64,000 nucleotides of DNA from an uncultured Pseudomonadales bacterium (GTDB lineage: Bacteria; Pseudomonadota; Gammaproteobacteria; Pseudomonadales; Azotimanducaceae). The position numbers and the translations under genes are program-made. The notes beneath the pieces were generated by a model that worked only from the letters and a program-made list of their open reading frames with translations, ran no database searches and was not told the origin of the DNA. Of this stretch, positions 9,964-18,097 are shown piece after piece. Position 1 is the first letter of the stretch; each line of letters begins with the position of its first letter. The DNA is taken from contig OY282455.1 in the NCBI GenBank assembly GCA_958296195.1, forward strand, positions 372,001 to 436,000, in the 5' to 3' direction.

Positions 9964-11043
9964 ATGCCATCTGAAACCCTTTGGGATAGGGAAGAACAAA
10001 CCATTGGCAAGCATTTGGTGCTTCAGCACTACTTGGATGGCTGGTTCCCAATACTTGGGCGCTGGAGTGGCCGCCTGCTCTTTATAGATGGATTCGCCGG
10101 TCCAGGTGAGTACGCCGACGGCGAGCCGGGTTCACCGCTAATTGCGCTGGATTGCATTCGGCGGCACAAGGAAGCAGGAAGACTAAGGAACGTTGAGGTT
10201 GTCTGTCTGTTCATTGAATCCAACATAGAGAGGGCGAGTCACTTGCAAGGCATCCTAAAAAATAGGCGACCGCCTCCTAGCGTTAGTTGCAATGTCCTGC
10301 AAGGCACATTCGATGAGCAGATGATCGAACTGTTTGACTTTATCGACAAACAAAACGCCGCACTTGCGCCCGCCTTCATAATGATAGATCCATTTGGCGT
10401 TAAGGGAAGCCCGATGCACCTGATTGAACGAATTCTCCAGAACAACAAAAGCGAGTGCATGGTCTCCTTCATGTACGAACCGATTCGTCGCTTTCATCAA
10501 CAGCCAGAGTTCGGCCAACCCCTTGATGAGCTATTCGGAACTACCGATTGGCGGAAGTGCCTTGATATGGCCGAAGCTAACCAGAAGAAGCAGTACCTTC
10601 ATGACTTATTCAAGGCACAACTCAAGGAACATGGAGCAAAACAGGTTGTGTTTTTTGAGTTATGGAATGGCAATAAGCACATGTACACGATCTATTTCGC
10701 ATCAGGAAGCCCTAAGGGATGCAACCTGATGAAGCAGGCTATATGGAAAGCCGACCCTAGCGGCGGCTACAGGCTAAGAGGGTACGCAGGCAACCAAGGA
10801 TTATTGTTCGAGACGGACACTGAACCATTGGCGGAACAGTTGCGGGGTCGCTTTGGCAATAGGCTAACGCCGGTAGAGGAGATTGTAGCGTTCGTCGAGA
10901 GTGACGAAACCATATTTTACACAGGGCAGCTAAAAAGGAATACGCTGCGGTCCCTCGAAACGGATGGGCGGATTACGGTTAGCCGTCCCCACGGTGGGCA
11001 AGGCTTTCCCAGCGGCAAGGGCATCAAAGTCCGTTTTCACTGA
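9964..11043 (+). CDS. tcmP: Three-Cys-motif partner protein TcmP
   Basis: A 359-aa protein with the TcmP signature: WDREEQTIGKHLVLQHYLDGW at the start, then FIDGFAGPGEYADGEPGSP (methyltransferase-like glycine loop), FIESN, and the FIMIDPFGVKGSPM strand. The family is named for genetic linkage to the three-Cys-motif protein, and here that partner (DUF5131) is encoded convergently right after it, with 3' ends overlapping by 20 bases. It follows the restriction-modification gene by six bases, so it is likely co-transcribed with it. The biochemical function of the family is not established; a nucleic-acid methylase-like fold and a defence context are the best hints. Confidence 0.9.
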   Translation: MPSETLWDREEQTIGKHLVLQHYLDGWFPILGRWSGRLLFIDGFAGPGEYADGEPGSPLIALDCIRRHKEAGRLRNVEVVCLFIESNIERASHLQGILKNRRPPPSVSCNVLQGTFDEQMIELFDFIDKQNAALAPAFIMIDPFGVKGSPMHLIERILQNNKSECMVSFMYEPIRRFHQQPEFGQPLDELFGTTDWRKCLDMAEANQKKQYLHDLFKAQLKEHGAKQVVFFELWNGNKHMYTIYFASGSPKGCNLMKQAIWKADPSGGYRLRGYAGNQGLLFETDTEPLAEQLRGRFGNRLTPVEEIVAFVESDETIFYTGQLKRNTLRSLETDGRITVSRPHGGQGFPSGKGIKVRFH

Positions 11044-11866
11044 CGCTCATCGGCACTCCGTCCCAAGTGCGCCCTTCCAATGCCCGCCCGCCGGCCTTCT
11101 TGCCGAACCGCCCCATCGGGGTCGAATAGCCATCTCTGAGAAACTTCCTCGGCAAGTTCCGGCTGGCGACCGCGTCCAGAGGCGCCCAGTCCCCCCACTG
11201 CTTGAAGTGGAAAGGCGTCCCGTGGGCGATGCACTGGTCCCGGACCGCCATAAACCAAGCCGGGTCTGACGGCCTCGCCTTCGGGCCGCTCTCTCCGCCG
11301 GCAATCACCCAATGCACCGCCTCCTGCTCCAGCCAGTCATCCAGATGAATCTCGTCGAGCAGGGGTTCGCAGGACAGGAACCGCACCCGCGCCGGATTCA
11401 TGGCCAAGTGCGGCAGCCGCTTGTTTACCCATTTTTGGTCCTCCACCGTGGTTCCCAGCCAGACGTTGGCCGGCCAGTCATCGCCCCAAGGCGCTAGACG
11501 CCGAACCAGATGAGGGCGCTTCGTCAGCAGCAGCCAATCCAAGAACGGCGTGTCCTCAATGAGGTGCCAAAGCCGCTCCCGCCAACGCGAAAGCCCTTGC
11601 TTCCACTCGAAGACGTCCGCCATGGAAGCGCAGAACACGCGGGCCGGTCGCCCACTTTCCTCCGCCGCCGCATTCCAGCGCTGCGGTTGACGCCAATAGG
11701 CGTCGCTCAGGAAGCGTCGGGGACGGCCGGCGCTCCAGATGTCCAAGCCCACCCGCTTGGCCCAAGCCTCCGCGTAGCAGTGGTCACAGGCCGGCGACAC
11801 CTTGGTGCATCCCCACCAAGGGTTGAAGGTGTGATCCGTCCACTCGATTCGCGAGTCACGAGCCAT
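11024..11866 (-). CDS. DUF5131 / phage Gp37-Gp68 family three-Cys-motif protein
   Basis: A 280-aa protein beginning MARDSRIEWTDHTFNPWWGC, with the three-Cys motif CTKVSPACDHCYAE that resembles a radical-SAM Fe-S site. Then come ASMADVFEW, LLLTKRPHLV, WLGTTVEDQ, SCEPLL, the AGGESGPKARP loop and FHFKQWGDWAP, all hallmarks of the Gp37/Gp68 family of phages and defence islands. Its partner TcmP is the convergent gene sharing the last 20 bases. It may modify nucleic acids or nucleotides, but the substrate is unknown. Confidence 0.92.
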   Translation of the reverse strand: MARDSRIEWTDHTFNPWWGCTKVSPACDHCYAEAWAKRVGLDIWSAGRPRRFLSDAYWRQPQRWNAAAEESGRPARVFCASMADVFEWKQGLSRWRERLWHLIEDTPFLDWLLLTKRPHLVRRLAPWGDDWPANVWLGTTVEDQKWVNKRLPHLAMNPARVRFLSCEPLLDEIHLDDWLEQEAVHWVIAGGESGPKARPSDPAWFMAVRDQCIAHGTPFHFKQWGDWAPLDAVASRNLPRKFLRDGYSTPMGRFGKKAGGRALEGRTWDGVPMSVSENGL

Positions 11867-12259
11867 AATGACTACTCAAGCCGAAGTATTGGTTGTATAT
11901 ACAGTATATGACTGTAGAGTGCAACGCCCAATCCGGCCCCTCGCGCATTCGGTCACGAACCTTCGCTGACACTTTTACGAGCCGCCAAGGGCACCAAGAA
12001 ATCCCGCACACCCAACTCCCACACATCGTTCACTTGGGTCCCCATCGGCACATTGACGTGGAGTTTAACCGACTTCATGGCCGGGTCGCGCCGGTCAAGC
12101 TCGGTGTTGGCAGGGCGTTGGGCACTGCATTGCGCGGAGTAGGGCACCCCTCATCGGCCGCAAAGAGACGCGGAGGTTCGGCGCCGGCACGGCGGAACGC
12201 CTAGCCGGCCTGCTGTCGACGAGCGGTGCCTTGACTTCGGGGGCGCGGTCGGCGGAGGA
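11867..12259 (+). other. Intergenic stretch with decayed DUF4351-type sequence
   Basis: No intact gene is supported here. On the plus strand, 12164-12215 encodes RRFGAGTAERLAGLL, which echoes the KFGSETRERLAGLL stretch of the downstream DUF4351 remnant and suggests a broken tandem copy. On the minus strand, a short frame at 11953-12078 (MKSVKLHVNVPMGTQVNDVW) could encode 41 residues, but I cannot assign it. An AT-rich stretch at 11888-11915 is a likely promoter region for the DUF5131 gene. Confidence 0.4.
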
Positions 12260-12787
12260 TTGCCCTTGGACAACCGGGTCTCGGCGACGGTGCGGCTGCA
12301 GGCGGCGGGGACGCCGCACACGTTGCTGCCGTGCCTGCTGGAGGAGTCGGCCCGCTTCCCTGGCGCGGGGGACGAGGCGTTCCGGCGGGCGCTGCATGCT
12401 TGGGCGCGGGCGCTGTGGGAGCACAAGAGCGGCGGCGGCGCGGGCTTTCCGGCCTTTGAGGAACTTGAGCAAACGAAAGGAGCAGTCATGGCGACGGTGG
12501 CGGAAGCGGCTTGGGACAGGTGGGACGCCGAAGTGCGGGCGGAAGCCTTCGAGCGGGGCATTGAACGGGGTGTCGAGCGTGGCGTCCGGCGGGGCGGCGT
12601 ACGCCTCATCAGTCGGCAAGCGGCGTTGAAGTTCGGCAGCGAAACGAGGGAGCGCTTGGCCGGCCTGCTGCGGGATCTGGCGGCACAGGAGGATCTGGAC
12701 AGGGTGGGCGACTGGATCCTCGAGTGTGGCAGCGGCGAGGAACTGCTCTCCCGCGTGTCCAGCTTGTTGGCGGACAGGCTGGAGTGA
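12260..12787 (+). pseudogene. Rpn-family (DUF4351) recombination-promoting nuclease/transposase, C-terminal remnant
   Basis: The 175-residue frame reads as the C-terminal half of an Rpn/YhgA-like protein: a helical region, a charged low-complexity run (AFERGIERGVERGVRRG) and the DUF4351 tail RQAALKFGSETRERLAGLLR plus DRVGDWILECGSGEELL. The N-terminal PD-(D/E)xK nuclease part is missing, and the preceding 150 bases contain only scrambled related sequence. Rpn proteins are hypervariable nucleases of mobile or defence regions. This copy is most likely dead. Confidence 0.75.
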
Positions 12788-12913
12788 AGCCAGCCTGGAC
12801 TTACGTTCCGCCTTGGATGCGCACCAATCTGGATGGCGTTGACAGGCCCTAATAGCCGATGGTGAACCGCTGCCTCGGATAGCGCTGGTTTTCGATTTCG
12901 TCAACAGTAAAAA

Positions 12914-13086
12914 CCCATTGGAATGGCACATCGGCCGCTACAGAGTCACCCAAGACCACCACAGCGGCATCGTCAACGACCCCAACGCCTGGTTCGACCA
13001 ACCCCAAGACCTCATCGCCACCTTCCGCCGCATCGTCCACCTAAGCGTGGCAACCACCCGCATCGTCGCGCAATTGCCAAACCTCG
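12914..13086 (+). pseudogene. Duplicated 3' end of the restriction-modification gene
   Basis: Bases 12914-13086 are nearly identical to 9781-9953, the last 57 codons of the ISP-like gene. The encoded peptide runs from PLEW through RYRVTQDHHSGIVNDPNAWF to AQLPNL, with only a handful of changes. Just upstream, FDFVNSKN replaces YEVNGRT, so this is the tail of a diverged second allele rather than a simple tandem copy. The rest of that allele is missing. Together with 3945-3981 it marks an older restriction-modification gene at this locus. Confidence 0.9.
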
Positions 13087-13303
13087 ACTCTACTCTGAGA
13101 ACTGAACCCGGTTTTACCGTTGCGACCTAATATGGTAGGTCATTTAGAGAGCAGACCCTGCCGTTGCATCTGTATCCGAATCTTCATGTTCCAACAAAGG
13201 GCAACAAACACGCTTCGCACTGTACCCGAGTTGTTTCGGCCGAGCTCGGAGTTCGACAAAAGGTGTACGCGAAGATGAACTCCGACTCGGCTGACGATGG
13301 GCG

Positions 13304-13885
13304 TCAGTCTGACTCATCAGGCGTATCCGCGCCACGCAAGGCGGTGAAGATCCGCCTGATTTCTCCCATGGCATCTTCCGCCCTCTTAAGGTTTTGCTCG
13401 AAAAGCGTCCCAATGCAGCGGCGCTGGGCTTCAGAATTCAGCGTACTATCCATATCCTGCATCGCATCCGATACTACTTGGAGAACCGCCGCGCCAATCC
13501 ACAAAGTGTCTTCCAGATCTTGATTGGAATCCAACAAAGACTGACCTTTCCCATTGTTGAAACGCAAGAGAATCATTAAAGACTGTTGGGAGAAATAGAA
13601 TGACTTTCGGTGCAAGATTTGTCGGATCTGAGGGACGGCATCAGCAGAAAGAAGTCTCTTCACTTCGGACGCCCTTTGTCTCACCGAACCGAGAAGATCG
13701 CGTAGCTCGCTGTCTTCCAAGCTCGCCAGCAAAGCATCCCATTCTGCATCGTCGAGCGCCCACAACTCGTCAACAACACGACGACCTTCCTGAGAGACAT
13801 TGCTATCGTTTCTAGTTGTGAAGGCGGCTACAACATCCGCTAAGTCCTTCTTGGCCCCGACCAACCGTTCCGCGCTTAGGGACAT
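13304..13885 (-). CDS. Unknown protein C of a three-gene operon (193 aa)
   Basis: A 193-aa, largely helical soluble protein with no motif I recognise; there is no signal peptide or membrane segment. It begins MSLSAERLVGAKKDLADVVA and contains ALDDAEWDALLASLEDSELR, an acidic helix, and a C-terminal stretch (RRCIGTLFEQNLKRAEDAMG) suggestive of a helical bundle. The start at ATG 13885 has GGGAGG four to five bases upstream. It overlaps the upstream gene's 3' end by 10 bases, so translation is probably coupled. Placement between a restriction-modification locus and queG suggests accessory, possibly defensive, function. Confidence 0.75.
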   Translation of the reverse strand: MSLSAERLVGAKKDLADVVAAFTTRNDSNVSQEGRRVVDELWALDDAEWDALLASLEDSELRDLLGSVRQRASEVKRLLSADAVPQIRQILHRKSFYFSQQSLMILLRFNNGKGQSLLDSNQDLEDTLWIGAAVLQVVSDAMQDMDSTLNSEAQRRCIGTLFEQNLKRAEDAMGEIRRIFTALRGADTPDESD

Positions 13886-14991
13886 ATTGCCTCCCGATAT
13901 CCCGCAGTATCCACCACACCCTTTTCAGAAACTGAAGGAGGCGCCACGTCAAACGAAGAAAAGTCTATCGTTGGTTTTCTGCTCAATGTTTCTGTAGATT
14001 CTGAAAAGAAGTGATCTAGGAGACCGATCTGTGATTCCACCTTCGGGGGCGAGTCCTTAATGATTTGTTGGACACGTTCTCTGGAGTCGTAGCTTTCCAA
14101 GGACTTCTTGCTCCAAGAGTTGTTTTCTCTGACCGCAATGGTGAAAAAGACGTTTGTCTGCCACCCAGTCATATTGCCGTTGAGCAGATTCATCCAAATT
14201 GCGGCAGATTGGGTCTTGGCAGCGGACACCTTATGATTGAACAAGTAAGACCTCGTTTTTTCCGGTACCAGCGGCAGGTCCACCGTCGTGTACCGTAGCG
14301 CCCCTGCCGCCAACGCAATGTACCGCTCTACTTCCTTTTGAAGGTCATCCTTCTGTGTCTCCAGTTCAAGCTCAAATCGAATGAGCAGCCTTCGGTACAG
14401 ATCGAACTCCCGGTTTTGCTTGGCCCCGGCCAACTGGCGAATGGCAAGGTCTTCACGTCGAAGCGGGCCGCATCTGCGTAAGATTAGAAGCGCCGCATTG
14501 CCGCGTTCAGACAAGTGTTGCCCACGCCGCGCCGCATCCCCCAACGACTCGTCAAACGCCGTTCGCGCTTCATCGACCAATCTGGTTTCGAGTTCCGCGA
14601 AGAGTGCCTGCGTAGCAGTGGTTATCCAGCACTCCGATTCGTGGATTCTTGCGAAGGACATCTCGGAACCGTCGAGTTGGATCCCCGCAGTGGCGGCGGC
14701 TTGAACGAACCCTACCCCCGCTGCGACTACCGCTTCGCCGGACGCCATTGGCTGCCTGTGCTCATCAGGGAGTAGCGTCGCAAGCTCGGATGCCTCGGAC
14801 GGGTCAGCAACGGCCAAGCCCCCTTGGTCGTTCTGCCAATTGAACCGGCGAGCAACATAAAGCGTGTTGGGATCGCCTTCGAAAGAGAGCAGTGGATGGC
14901 AAAGACGCAGTTGATCGCCAATGTCGGCGACAGCCGTGTCGAACCCACGCAATATCGCGGTTTCGTGCTTGTCAAACATTAGCGAGCCCAC
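13876..14991 (-). CDS. Unknown protein B of a three-gene operon (371 aa)
   Basis: A 371-aa soluble protein without recognisable domains. The N-terminal part (LRGFDTAVADIGDQLRLCHP, then NTLYVARRFNWQNDQGGLAV) looks alpha/beta. The middle (about 150-240) is strongly helical and charged (RFELELETQKDDLQKEVERY) and could be coiled-coil. The C-terminal part (GWQTNVFFTIAVRENNSWSK) is beta-rich. It starts at GTG 14991, with an alternative ATG at 14979; neither has a strong ribosome site. It lies 77 bases after gene A and overlaps gene C, forming a compact operon. Confidence 0.75.
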   Translation of the reverse strand: MGSLMFDKHETAILRGFDTAVADIGDQLRLCHPLLSFEGDPNTLYVARRFNWQNDQGGLAVADPSEASELATLLPDEHRQPMASGEAVVAAGVGFVQAAATAGIQLDGSEMSFARIHESECWITTATQALFAELETRLVDEARTAFDESLGDAARRGQHLSERGNAALLILRRCGPLRREDLAIRQLAGAKQNREFDLYRRLLIRFELELETQKDDLQKEVERYIALAAGALRYTTVDLPLVPEKTRSYLFNHKVSAAKTQSAAIWMNLLNGNMTGWQTNVFFTIAVRENNSWSKKSLESYDSRERVQQIIKDSPPKVESQIGLLDHFFSESTETLSRKPTIDFSSFDVAPPSVSEKGVVDTAGYREAICP

Positions 14992-15068
14992 ATCGCCATT
15001 CGATCCTCTACCGCCCGCACCACAGACTTGTCTTGCGTAGGCACGACAACGTAATCCTCAACCCATCG

Positions 15069-15734
15069 TTAGATACGGCTAATCTCGCGATCCGTCAGCG
15101 AACTAGGCCCGAGCCAATCGAGATAGCGTTTGTAATCGGCCTCGATCATGTAGGCCGCCTGCAGCTTCAGACGATCAGCGACTAGATCATGAGGGATGCG
15201 GACCTCCCAGGTCCAAGCCCGCTTGTTGTTTGGATTTCCTTTGATGATGGTGACCCCCAAGTCCTGTGGCTCGTTTCCAGGCCCCGGCGCGTTGCCTTTG
15301 AGGTAGTCGGAAACCGTGCCGTAGTGGGTACGAACATATTCCTCGAACGCGAGTCTCCAATCCACGAGCGGCACATCGTGGTCCTGAAAGAATGTGCGCC
15401 GTCCGATCTCATCGAGTTCCGGGTGGGTTTTGATCTTGCCCGACCACAAGCCCCCGCTGTCAAAAGGGGTGGCCCCCTTGGCACCCACAGGCCAATTCGC
15501 CTCCTCGACCTCGCTCAGCACAAGCACTACGAGGCTAAAGCTCTCCTCGGCCCGCAGGACGTAGAAGTAGTAGGGCTTGCCACCTATGCCAAGCCCGCGC
15601 TCCGCTTCCAGCGTTGGCTCTGAAGCCTCGGGCGCAGGCCACTCACCCCGGATCGCGTTGGTCATCAGTTCACACCAATCCCCGCCACCACGACCGGGCA
15701 TTTGGCGCAACCCTCGAATCAGCAAGCTGTTCAT
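15069..15734 (-). CDS. Unknown protein A of a three-gene operon (221 aa)
   Basis: A soluble protein starting MNSLLIRGLRQMPGRGGG (ATG 15734; a TTG three codons upstream is also possible). Features include a beta-rich stretch KPYYFYVLRAEESFSLVVLV, a GATPFDSGGLWSGKI loop, and a Trp-containing C-terminal half (TWEVRIPHDLVADRLKLQAA). I do not recognise the family. The PFDSGGL segment reminds me of small toxin or ADP-ribosyl-type folds, but this is only an impression. It is the promoter-proximal gene of the operon. Confidence 0.72.
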   Translation of the reverse strand: MNSLLIRGLRQMPGRGGGDWCELMTNAIRGEWPAPEASEPTLEAERGLGIGGKPYYFYVLRAEESFSLVVLVLSEVEEANWPVGAKGATPFDSGGLWSGKIKTHPELDEIGRRTFFQDHDVPLVDWRLAFEEYVRTHYGTVSDYLKGNAPGPGNEPQDLGVTIIKGNPNNKRAWTWEVRIPHDLVADRLKLQAAYMIEADYKRYLDWLGPSSLTDREISRI

Positions 15735-15913
15735 AGCGCCCAATTGTACACACTTGGCGTCAAGCCATCATCCAGATGTTGGAGGTCATGTAGATAACCA
15801 GCGACTCCGGCTCAGGGATTCTGAAAAATATATATAAAACAATAGATTACATAATTTTTCGGGGAAAAATCTGACGAAAGCCAGCGAAATCGCGTTAAGG
15901 TGTGGGGCAATAG
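15735..15913. promoter_or_regulatory. AT-rich divergent promoter region between the unknown operon and queG
   Basis: The 180 bases hold no gene. The part at 15828-15868 is unusually AT-rich for this genome (TATATAAAACAATAG and TAATTTTTCGG) and must contain the promoter(s) for queG on the plus strand and probably for the minus-strand operon. I cannot assign exact -35/-10 boxes with confidence. Confidence 0.4.
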
Positions 15914-17047
15914 TTGAACGATGGCCTGAGTGGGCAAGTGACCGCGTTGGATACCGTTTCAAGCCGGCAATTGGCAAAGGACATCGATCGCTGGGCCGCC
16001 GACCTTGGCTTTCAGCAAACCGGCATCGCCAATGTGGACCTCTCCGCCTATGAACCCCATCTGCGCACTTGGCTGGCGGAGGGATTCAACGGCGAGATGG
16101 GCTACATGGAGCGGAACCTAGGCAAGCGCCTGCATCCAGAGCGCTTGGAGCCGGAAACCTGCACCGTCATCTGCGCCCGCATGAACTATTGGCCGGATGG
16201 CGTCCAGCCCCTACAAGTGCTGGACGATCCGCAGCAAGCCTACGTCTCCCGCTACGCCCTTGGCCGGGACTACCACAAGGTGCTGCGCCGCCGCCTCGCC
16301 CGGTTGGCGGAAAAGATCGATGCCGCCGCCCAAGCCGTGGATGCCCGTTTCCGCGCCTTCACGGACAGCGCCCCCGTGCTGGAGAAAGCCTTGGCGGAGA
16401 AAGCCGGCCTAGGCTGGATGGGCAAGCACAGCCTGTTGATCAACTCGGACGCCGGCAGTTGGTTCTTTCTAGGCGAAATCTACACCAACCTGCCGTTGCC
16501 GCCGACGTCCTCGAAGCAGCCCGACCGCTGCGGCGCCTGCAAGGCCTGCATCAACCACTGCCCGACCGGGGCCATCGTCGGCGACAAAGTGATCGATGCG
16601 CGGCGCTGCATTTCCTACCTGACCATTGAGCACAAAAGCGCCATCCCCGTGGAGTTGCGGCCGTTGCTCGGCAACCGCGTCTTCGGCTGTGACGACTGCC
16701 AACTTTACTGCCCTTGGAACCGGGAGGCACCCACCACCGCAGAAGCGGACTTCCGCCCCCGCCACGGCTTGGACGCCGCCTCGCTGCTGACGCTTTTCCG
16801 TTGGGACGAGGCGGCCTTTTTGCGCAACACCGCCGGCATGGCGCTGCGGCGCATCGACTATGAGCGCTGGCGGCGCAATCTCGCCGTCGCCTTGGGCAAC
16901 GGCCCGGCCAGCCCGGAAGCGATTGAGGCGCTGCGCGACGCCCGCGAAGAGTCTTCGGCAATGGTGCGCGAGCACATTGACTGGGCGTTGGCTCGGCTGG
17001 AGGAGCGCCTGGCGGTGTTGCCGAATCCCTCTATGTCGTCTGTTTGA
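15914..17047 (+). CDS. queG: Epoxyqueuosine reductase QueG
   Basis: Catalyses the last step of queuosine biosynthesis in tRNA, reducing epoxyqueuosine with cobalamin and two [4Fe-4S] clusters. Visible are the N-terminal cobalamin-binding region (MGYMERNLGKRLHPERL, RYALGRDYHKVLRRRL, FTDSAPVLEKALAEKAGLGW) and the ferredoxin-like cluster motifs CGACKACINHCPTGAI and CDDCQLYCPWN, then a HEAT-like C-terminal domain. TTG 15914 or GTG 15938 could start it; both give family-like length (377 or 369 aa). In many gammaproteobacteria it is adjacent to nnr; here 12 kb of accessory DNA separates them. The 3' end overlaps the convergent ABC gene by 17 bases. Confidence 0.95.
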   Translation: MNDGLSGQVTALDTVSSRQLAKDIDRWAADLGFQQTGIANVDLSAYEPHLRTWLAEGFNGEMGYMERNLGKRLHPERLEPETCTVICARMNYWPDGVQPLQVLDDPQQAYVSRYALGRDYHKVLRRRLARLAEKIDAAAQAVDARFRAFTDSAPVLEKALAEKAGLGWMGKHSLLINSDAGSWFFLGEIYTNLPLPPTSSKQPDRCGACKACINHCPTGAIVGDKVIDARRCISYLTIEHKSAIPVELRPLLGNRVFGCDDCQLYCPWNREAPTTAEADFRPRHGLDAASLLTLFRWDEAAFLRNTAGMALRRIDYERWRRNLAVALGNGPASPEAIEALRDAREESSAMVREHIDWALARLEERLAVLPNPSMSSV

Positions 17048-18023
17048 ACCCTTGCACCTTGATCGTTTCTGCGGGGTGCTGTGTGCTTTTGAATCTGAGA
17101 ATGTCCGTGGGCGCTGCATATAGGCGCACCTTGCCGCCGTCTTCAACCCGCGGCATCCCCGGCAGCCGGGCCACCCAGTCTTGGCCTTGGACGCAGCAAT
17201 GCAGGAAGGTTTCCGCGCCGCTGGTCTCCACCGCACGAACCTCGGCCTGAAACACGACGTCGCCCTCCCCGTGGGGCGACAGGCGCAGATGCTCCGGGCG
17301 CACCAAGGTTTGCCCATCGATTCGGTTGGCGCGGGGTTCGCTCAGCAAATCCGCCGCCAGCGCCGACGCCGGCGCTTGGTAAACCGCAAGCGGCGGACCG
17401 CTTTGCAGCTTCTTTCGGTCATGCAGCAACACCACCTCGTCGCCCAGCTTGAACGCATCCTTCGGGTCTGAAGTGAAGTACACCACGGCGACGCCTTCCG
17501 CTTGCACCAGCTCCCGCAATTGCAGCTCCAACTCCTCCCGCAGCTTGAAGTCCAGATTCACGAGCGGCTCATCCATCACTAAAACCTGCCCGCCCTGCGC
17601 CAGAGCGCGGGCGACGGCCACCCGCTGCTGCTGCCCGCCGGACAGTTCATGGGGCATCCGCTCCAGCAAATCATCGATTTGCAGCCGCCGCGCCAGATCC
17701 TCCACCTTCCGGGCAACCCGCTCCCTTCTCGCCCCCGCCGCCACCAATGGCGAGGCGATGTTGCGGAAAACCGTCCAATTGGGATAGTTGACGAAGGCTT
17801 GATAGACCAACCCCACCCGCCGCTTGCGAGCGCCCAGCCCACTTACATCGACGCCGTCAATGGCAACGGTCCCGGGGGGAGAGCGCTCCAAGCCGGCAAT
17901 GCAGCGCGCCAGCCGCGTCTTGCCCGAATTGTTGGGGCCAACCACCACCGTGATGCCCCCGGCGGGGAAGCGGTGGGAGAAGGGGGTCGTCCCGCCTAGG
18001 TTCAGGTTGAGTAGTTCAAGCAT
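17031..18023 (-). CDS. ABC transporter ATP-binding protein (MalK/UgpC-like CUT1 type)
   Basis: A 330-aa ATPase subunit, with start ATG 18023 (MLELLNLNLGG) chosen because upstream codons read through intergenic sequence. It has Walker A VVGPNNSGKTRLARC, the signature LSGGQQQRVAVARALAQGG, Walker B VLVMDEPLVNLD, and a C-terminal regulatory TOBE-like domain (VRPEHLRLSPHGEGDVVF) as in sugar or glycerol-phosphate importers. The switch histidine position reads VYFTSDPKDAF, with Ser where CUT1 members usually have His, which is unusual. No permease or binding protein lies nearby, so it probably serves transporters encoded elsewhere. Confidence 0.88.
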   Translation of the reverse strand: MLELLNLNLGGTTPFSHRFPAGGITVVVGPNNSGKTRLARCIAGLERSPPGTVAIDGVDVSGLGARKRRVGLVYQAFVNYPNWTVFRNIASPLVAAGARRERVARKVEDLARRLQIDDLLERMPHELSGGQQQRVAVARALAQGGQVLVMDEPLVNLDFKLREELELQLRELVQAEGVAVVYFTSDPKDAFKLGDEVVLLHDRKKLQSGPPLAVYQAPASALAADLLSEPRANRIDGQTLVRPEHLRLSPHGEGDVVFQAEVRAVETSGAETFLHCCVQGQDWVARLPGMPRVEDGGKVRLYAAPTDILRFKSTQHPAETIKVQGFKQTT

Positions 18024-18097
18024 GGGCTCCTTTGCATGAGTTTGCCGCTCATACGGCGTCTTCCACACTGAGTCGGAGTCGCCGCCCGCATCGGGCG

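Noticed and set aside
11888-11915. Possible LexA-type site upstream of the DUF5131 gene (TACTGTATATACAACC)
   Set aside because: Only one half matches CTGT-N8-ACAG, so it is more likely an AT-rich promoter.
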